Assembly: GCA_900543885.1 (NCBI GenBank)
Contig: UQTA01000042.1
Span: 1-26,944 of the forward strand
Origin: an uncultured Clostridium sp.
Lineage (GTDB): Bacteria > Bacillota > Clostridia > Lachnospirales > Lachnospiraceae
Length of the DNA stretch: 26,944 nt
Reading direction: 5' to 3'
The translations under genes and the position numbers were made by a program. Shown here one piece after another: positions 23,661 to 26,944 of this stretch (its first letter is position 1; every line of letters begins with the position of its first letter). The notes beneath the pieces were generated by a model, which was not told where the DNA came from, made no database searches, and worked only from the letters and a program-made list of their open reading frames with translations.

Positions 23661-25396
23661 TCTGCCACCTCCATTGCCTGCTGGCGTACGACCAGTTCCC
23701 GGTATAGGCCATCCTGGGCCATCAGGGTATCATGATTGCCCTGTTGTGCAACTTTGCCGTCTTTTAATACATAGATGCAATCTGCACTTCGCACCGATGA
23801 CATTCGATGGGATATGATGATAAGGGTTCGGGTATGAGCCAGATGTCCAATGGTTTCCCAGATCTCTTTTTCACTTTCAGGGTCAACACTGGATGTGGCT
23901 TCATCAAAGATCATATATTCTGCTTTTGATAAAAGGGCTCTTGCAATACCGATCTTCTGGCGCTGTCCGCCTGAGAGAGAAGCGCCTGCATTGCCTACAT
24001 CAGAATCAAGTCCTTTTTCTAATGACTGTACAAACTTTAAAAGTCCGGCTTCTTTTACAGCTTCCATTAAAGTCTCATCATCAGCGTCAGGATCAGCAAG
24101 AAGCAGATTGTCCCGAATGGTGCCGGAAAACAGGTTTACCTGTTGGGGAACCATGGCGATGTGCTTTCGCAGTTCTTCCGGCTTCATGCTGTGGTAATCT
24201 TTTCCTTCCATATATATGTGTCCGGCTGCAGCATCACAAAAGCGCATTAAAAGCGCAGCTGTGGTGGATTTTCCACAGCCGGAAAGGCCTACAAGAGCTA
24301 CAACAGAACCTTTAGGAACTGTAAGAGAAAGATCCTTTAAAGCCCTGGATCGCCCCTCATAGCCATAAGATACATTTTCCATACGGATCCCGTTAAAATG
24401 TTCCTTATCTTCCGGTAATGACGGGTCAAAGGGGCGTGTTGTATCGGTATTTAAGATCTCTTCTACTTTGCCTGCTGCGGAAATCGCAGTCAGGGCGCTG
24501 TGAGAAGCGCTCATCAGCTGCTGTGCAGAAGAAAAATAGCTGTAAGAAAGCATTAAAACGATCAGTGCCTGGGAAATAGTGATCGTGCCTTTTGTGATCC
24601 GCATTGCAGAATCAATCAGCGCTGTTACTAATGCAGCATAGATCAGTGCTTCTGTTACCAGAAAAGAGGTGAAATTGATCTTCATAAAGCAGTTGATATT
24701 TTTATTCAATATATCTGCCTTTTCACCCAGAATGCGGGAATGTTCTCTGTCCCGATCAAACAACTTTAAAGTAGTAAGTCCTCTCAGACTGTCCATATAG
24801 TAGCCAGTCATATCGTCTAATGACCGCCAGTAAATTTTTCTTATATCTTCGATCCTGCTTCTGAATGCATTATTAATAGGAAGCAGAAAAAGAGATACGA
24901 TCAGCAATAAAACAGCAACTGGCATTGAGATGTTCTTTAAATGAAAGAACAGATAAACAGGCGCAATGACACTGTAGATCAGACTTGGAAGATAGGTGCT
25001 GAAATAGGTCTGCATCTGTTCTACGGCATCTACGGAAGCGGTAATGGCAGAAACAGGTCCGATTTTTTCAATTCCGCCTGCGTCCAGTTCCAGTACCTTT
25101 GAAAAGATCATTTTCCGCATACCTTCCCGCGCTTTGGCAGCCGTTTTGTATTCCAGAAGGCCCTTTAAAAGCTGGGCGACAAAGGTAAACACAGCAGCTG
25201 CCAGCGCAGCCTGGATGGCGCTTAAGGCTGTGTTTAAAATGGCTTGCGGCTGAAAAAGACTGCCCAGGAAACCGGCGATGATCTCAGCCAGCGCTGTGGT
25301 CCCCATAAGCGTAAGGAAGCCTACCCCTGCTATGGCAAAAATCAAAAACCATAGTCCACGGGCAAGCTTTAAAAGAGTTTTGTTCATTAAAAGCAT
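23657..25396 (-). CDS. ABC exporter subunit with fused ATPase (CydD-like)
   Basis: A 579-residue half-transporter with six membrane segments (about 15-300) and a C-terminal ATPase: Walker A GLSGCGKS (370-377), Q-loop VPQQ, signature LSGGQ (474-478), Walker B D498-E499, and H-loop ISHRMS. It begins at 25396 with GAGGGG upstream and is the first gene of the two-gene operon. As with its partner, the sequence does not show the substrate. No cydAB oxidase genes are in this window, so calling it CydD is only a resemblance. Confidence 0.82.
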   Translation of the reverse strand: MLLMNKTLLKLARGLWFLIFAIAGVGFLTLMGTTALAEIIAGFLGSLFQPQAILNTALSAIQAALAAAVFTFVAQLLKGLLEYKTAAKAREGMRKMIFSKVLELDAGGIEKIGPVSAITASVDAVEQMQTYFSTYLPSLIYSVIAPVYLFFHLKNISMPVAVLLLIVSLFLLPINNAFRSRIEDIRKIYWRSLDDMTGYYMDSLRGLTTLKLFDRDREHSRILGEKADILNKNINCFMKINFTSFLVTEALIYAALVTALIDSAMRITKGTITISQALIVLMLSYSYFSSAQQLMSASHSALTAISAAGKVEEILNTDTTRPFDPSLPEDKEHFNGIRMENVSYGYEGRSRALKDLSLTVPKGSVVALVGLSGCGKSTTAALLMRFCDAAAGHIYMEGKDYHSMKPEELRKHIAMVPQQVNLFSGTIRDNLLLADPDADDETLMEAVKEAGLLKFVQSLEKGLDSDVGNAGASLSGGQRQKIGIARALLSKAEYMIFDEATSSVDPESEKEIWETIGHLAHTRTLIIISHRMSSVRSADCIYVLKDGKVAQQGNHDTLMAQDGLYRELVVRQQAMEVAE

Positions 25397-25515
25397 ATTT
25401 TTCCCCTCATTTTAGAAAATACTCCTATCATCATATATAATAAGAAAGGTTTTTTCAATCCCCAATTGCTTGTTGAAAAAAATCTCTTATTAAATGGAAG
25501 TAGTTCAGACATGAC

Positions 25516-25550
25516 AACTTCTTGTTTCCATTTCATGAAAACAAGAAGTT
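25516..25550. repeat. perfect inverted repeat in exporter-rfbA gap
   Basis: AACTTCTTGTTT (25516-25527) and AAACAAGAAGTT (25539-25550) form a 12-bp stem with an 11-base loop. It lies upstream of both the exporter operon (minus) and rfbA (plus) and so terminates neither. It could be an operator or part of a leader. The rest of the 25397-25739 gap is A/T-rich; no convincing gene is seen, and a 91-codon minus-strand open frame there has no family character. Confidence 0.5.
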
Positions 25551-25627
25551 TGCTTGGCTCATCATATGCTGATTTGAACTGTTCCATTAATTTTTCATGA
25601 ATTATATCGAAATATTTCCCTGGGGAT

Positions 25628-25656
25628 TTGAAAAATGGCGTATAGTATGGTATATT
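25628..25656 (+). promoter_or_regulatory. promoter of rfbA
   Basis: TTGAAA (25628-25633), a 17-bp spacer, and TATATT (25651-25656) with an extended TGG at 25648-25650. The leader of about 75 bases contains a small hairpin TTGCAG/CTGCAA directly before the AAGGAGG site. Confidence 0.75.
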
Positions 25657-25739
25657 GAACAAAGAATAACCATTGGTCCGGCCGTAGTCTGTCTTAAAAC
25701 AGGAAGAAAAACGGTTGCAGGGACCTGCAAGGAGGAAAA

Positions 25740-26639
25740 ATGAAAGGGATTATACTTGCCGGCGGAAGCGGTACCAGACTTTACCCTTTGACTAAAGTTA
25801 CATCGAAGCAGCTGCTTCCTATTTATGACAAACCTATGATCTATTACCCGTTATCTGTGTTGATGAATGCAGGCATCAGGGATATTTTAATTATCTCCAC
25901 ACCAGACGATACTCCACGTTTTGAGGCTCTGTTAGGTGATGGAAAGCAGTTTGGTATTAACTTAAGCTATGCTGTACAGCCAAGTCCGGATGGTCTGGCT
26001 CAGGCATTTATCATTGGTGAAGAGTTTATTGCCGGTGATTCTGTTGCAATGGTATTAGGCGATAATATTTTCCATGGCCAGGGCTTAAACAAGAGATTAA
26101 AAGCGGCTGCCAATAAGGGAAAAGGCGCTACTGTATTTGGCTATTATGTAGACGATCCGGAACGTTTCGGCATCGTTGAGTTTGATGCAAACGGAAAAGC
26201 TATCTCTATTGAAGAGAAACCGGAAAAGCCAAAATCCAATTACTGTGTAACAGGACTTTATTTCTACGACAACCGTGTTGTAGAATATGCAAAGAACTTA
26301 AAGCCATCTGCAAGAGGTGAGCTGGAGATCACAGATCTGAACCGTATTTATCTGGAAAATGGAGATCTGGATGTTATCTTACTGGGACAGGGATTTACCT
26401 GGCTGGATACAGGAACCCACGAATCCTTAGTGGAAGCAACCAACTTTGTAAAAACAGTAGAAACACACCAGCACCGCAAGATCGCATGCCTGGAAGAGAT
26501 CGCATACTTAAATGGCTGGATCACCAAAGAGCAGGTATTAGAGACCTACGAAGTTCTGAAGAAGAACCAGTACGGCAAGTATCTGAAGGATGTTTTAGAC
26601 GGTAAATATGTGGACAAGTTACACAACAGAGAGTTCTAA
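25740..26639 (+). CDS. rfbA: glucose-1-phosphate thymidylyltransferase
   Basis: RmlA/RfbA joins dTTP and glucose-1-phosphate to dTDP-glucose, the first step to dTDP-L-rhamnose for cell-surface polysaccharides. The 299-residue length is normal. The nucleotidyltransferase signature GGSGTRLYPLT is at 8-18 with K26 in TSKQLLP, followed by VLGDNIFHG and the EEKPEKPKSN segment. AAGGAGG lies just before the ATG. The other rfb genes (B, C, D) are not in the window. The sequence downstream looks like a group II intron, so the operon may be interrupted. Confidence 0.96.
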   Translation: MKGIILAGGSGTRLYPLTKVTSKQLLPIYDKPMIYYPLSVLMNAGIRDILIISTPDDTPRFEALLGDGKQFGINLSYAVQPSPDGLAQAFIIGEEFIAGDSVAMVLGDNIFHGQGLNKRLKAAANKGKGATVFGYYVDDPERFGIVEFDANGKAISIEEKPEKPKSNYCVTGLYFYDNRVVEYAKNLKPSARGELEITDLNRIYLENGDLDVILLGQGFTWLDTGTHESLVEATNFVKTVETHQHRKIACLEEIAYLNGWITKEQVLETYEVLKKNQYGKYLKDVLDGKYVDKLHNREF

Positions 26640-26657
26640 TCATATATTGTGGATGTA

Positions 26658-26712
26658 CTCCCGGAGTCTTTCATGCACTTGACTCAAATCAAACACAAAA
26701 AGATTCCGAGAG
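26658..26712 (+). repeat. long hairpin after rfbA
   Basis: CTCCCGGAGTCTTT (26658-26671) pairs with AAAGATTCCGAGAG (26699-26712), with one C-A mismatch and one G-U pair, around a 27-base loop. No T run follows, so it is probably an intercistronic structure and not a terminator. A good AGGAGG lies at 26728-26733 after it. Confidence 0.55.
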
Positions 26713-26763
26713 CACATACGTCATTTTAGGAGGAAAGATAAGTAACTAAAAATACAATTAAAT

Positions 26764-26944
26764 GTGAACAAATAGGTTCAAATATACTCAAAATCCAGAG
26801 TATTCGTTTGTGCTAATGTCAAAGCAGTCGGAAACGTCGAGAAGTAACCAGTGCAAGTTGGAACAGCCTTGCTAATTATAGGATAGAACCTTGATGGTGA
26901 CGTTTGGACAATGGTAGAAGGCTACGAAAACCAAGTAGCAAAAC
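26764..26944 (+). mobile_element. 5' part of a group II intron (domain I), truncated by window end
   Basis: From 26764 the sequence reads GTGAAC-AAATAG-GTTC, the same layout as the 5' end of bacterial group II introns (GUG, short stem GAAC/GUUC with an internal AAATAG). A hairpin ATACTC/GAGTAT (26784-26803) and domain-I-like blocks such as AGTAACCAGTGCAAGTTGG (26845 onward), GGAACAGCCTTGCTAA and AACCAAGTAGCAAAAC follow. No protein is coded here, as expected before an intron-encoded reverse transcriptase. The intron boundary at 26763/26764 is inferred. The maturase gene and domains V-VI would lie beyond the window. Confidence 0.62.

Noticed and set aside
21993..25396. Firm naming of the ABC pair as CydD/CydC
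   Set aside because: Gene layout fits, but many heterodimeric exporters look alike and no cytochrome bd genes are present in the window, so only 'CydDC-like' is used.
25387..25662. 91-codon minus-strand open frame before rfbA
   Set aside because: It overlaps the exporter start and the rfbA promoter, contains the inverted repeat, has no recognisable domain and no good ribosome-binding site.
1..26944. CRISPR array, tRNA genes, complete insertion sequence or prophage
   Set aside because: No regularly spaced direct repeats, no tRNA cloverleaf with a TTCGA-type arm, and no transposase, integrase or phage structural genes were found by reading; the only mobile-element signal is the group II intron-like end.

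Overview
The window (about 27 kb, moderate GC) looks like a chromosomal segment of a gut-type Firmicute, most likely family Lachnospiraceae. The reasons are the order 23S rRNA - rpmE - DUF1385 - prmC - prfA, strong AGGAGG ribosome-binding sites, TTGACA/TGnTATAAT-type promoters, a YesM/YesN-type two-component system beside a sugar ABC importer, and a feoA-feoA-feoB operon with Cys-rich FeoB-associated genes. The genus cannot be fixed from sequence alone.

Layout. (1) 1-350: 3' end of a 23S rRNA gene, a hairpin-rich spacer with no recognisable 5S gene, and a terminator. (2) 371-3955, plus strand: translation genes rpmE (zinc-type L31, long leader), a DUF1385 membrane protein, prmC and prfA (the RF1 methyltransferase and its substrate). 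(3) 4032-4584, plus: a gene for an 85-residue Fur-type protein that has only the DNA-binding domain. Its promoter carries TTAG/CTAA repeats. (4) 4656-9788, minus: a sugar-uptake operon with lipoprotein binding protein, two CUT1 permeases, an esterase, a second esterase-like protein that has lost its catalytic residues, and a VOC protein. It is divergent from a histidine kinase/AraC response regulator pair (9942-12948, plus). (5) 13003-13959, plus: D-2-hydroxyacid dehydrogenase. (6) 14064-17744, minus: LysR regulator, DUF3100 membrane protein, small membrane partner and amidohydrolase, probably an uptake-and-deamination unit. (7) 17891-21973, plus: iron-uptake locus feoA-feoA-feoB followed by three small membrane/metal-binding genes, including a 48-residue protein and a membrane segment-CC-HMA fusion. 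Its promoter has the same TTAG/CTAA words as the Fur-like gene. (8) 21993-25396, minus: a heterodimeric ABC exporter with a CydDC-like layout. (9) 25628-26944, plus: rfbA (dTDP-sugar synthesis), then what appears to be the 5' part of a group II intron running off the window end, where the next rfb gene would be expected.

The points most worth checking are the DNA-binding-only Fur protein that shares operator-like words with the feo operon, the small-protein cluster behind feoB, the pseudo-esterase paired with an intact esterase, the DUF3100/small membrane protein/amidohydrolase unit, and the group II intron next to rfbA. No CRISPR array, tRNA gene, complete insertion sequence or prophage was seen.
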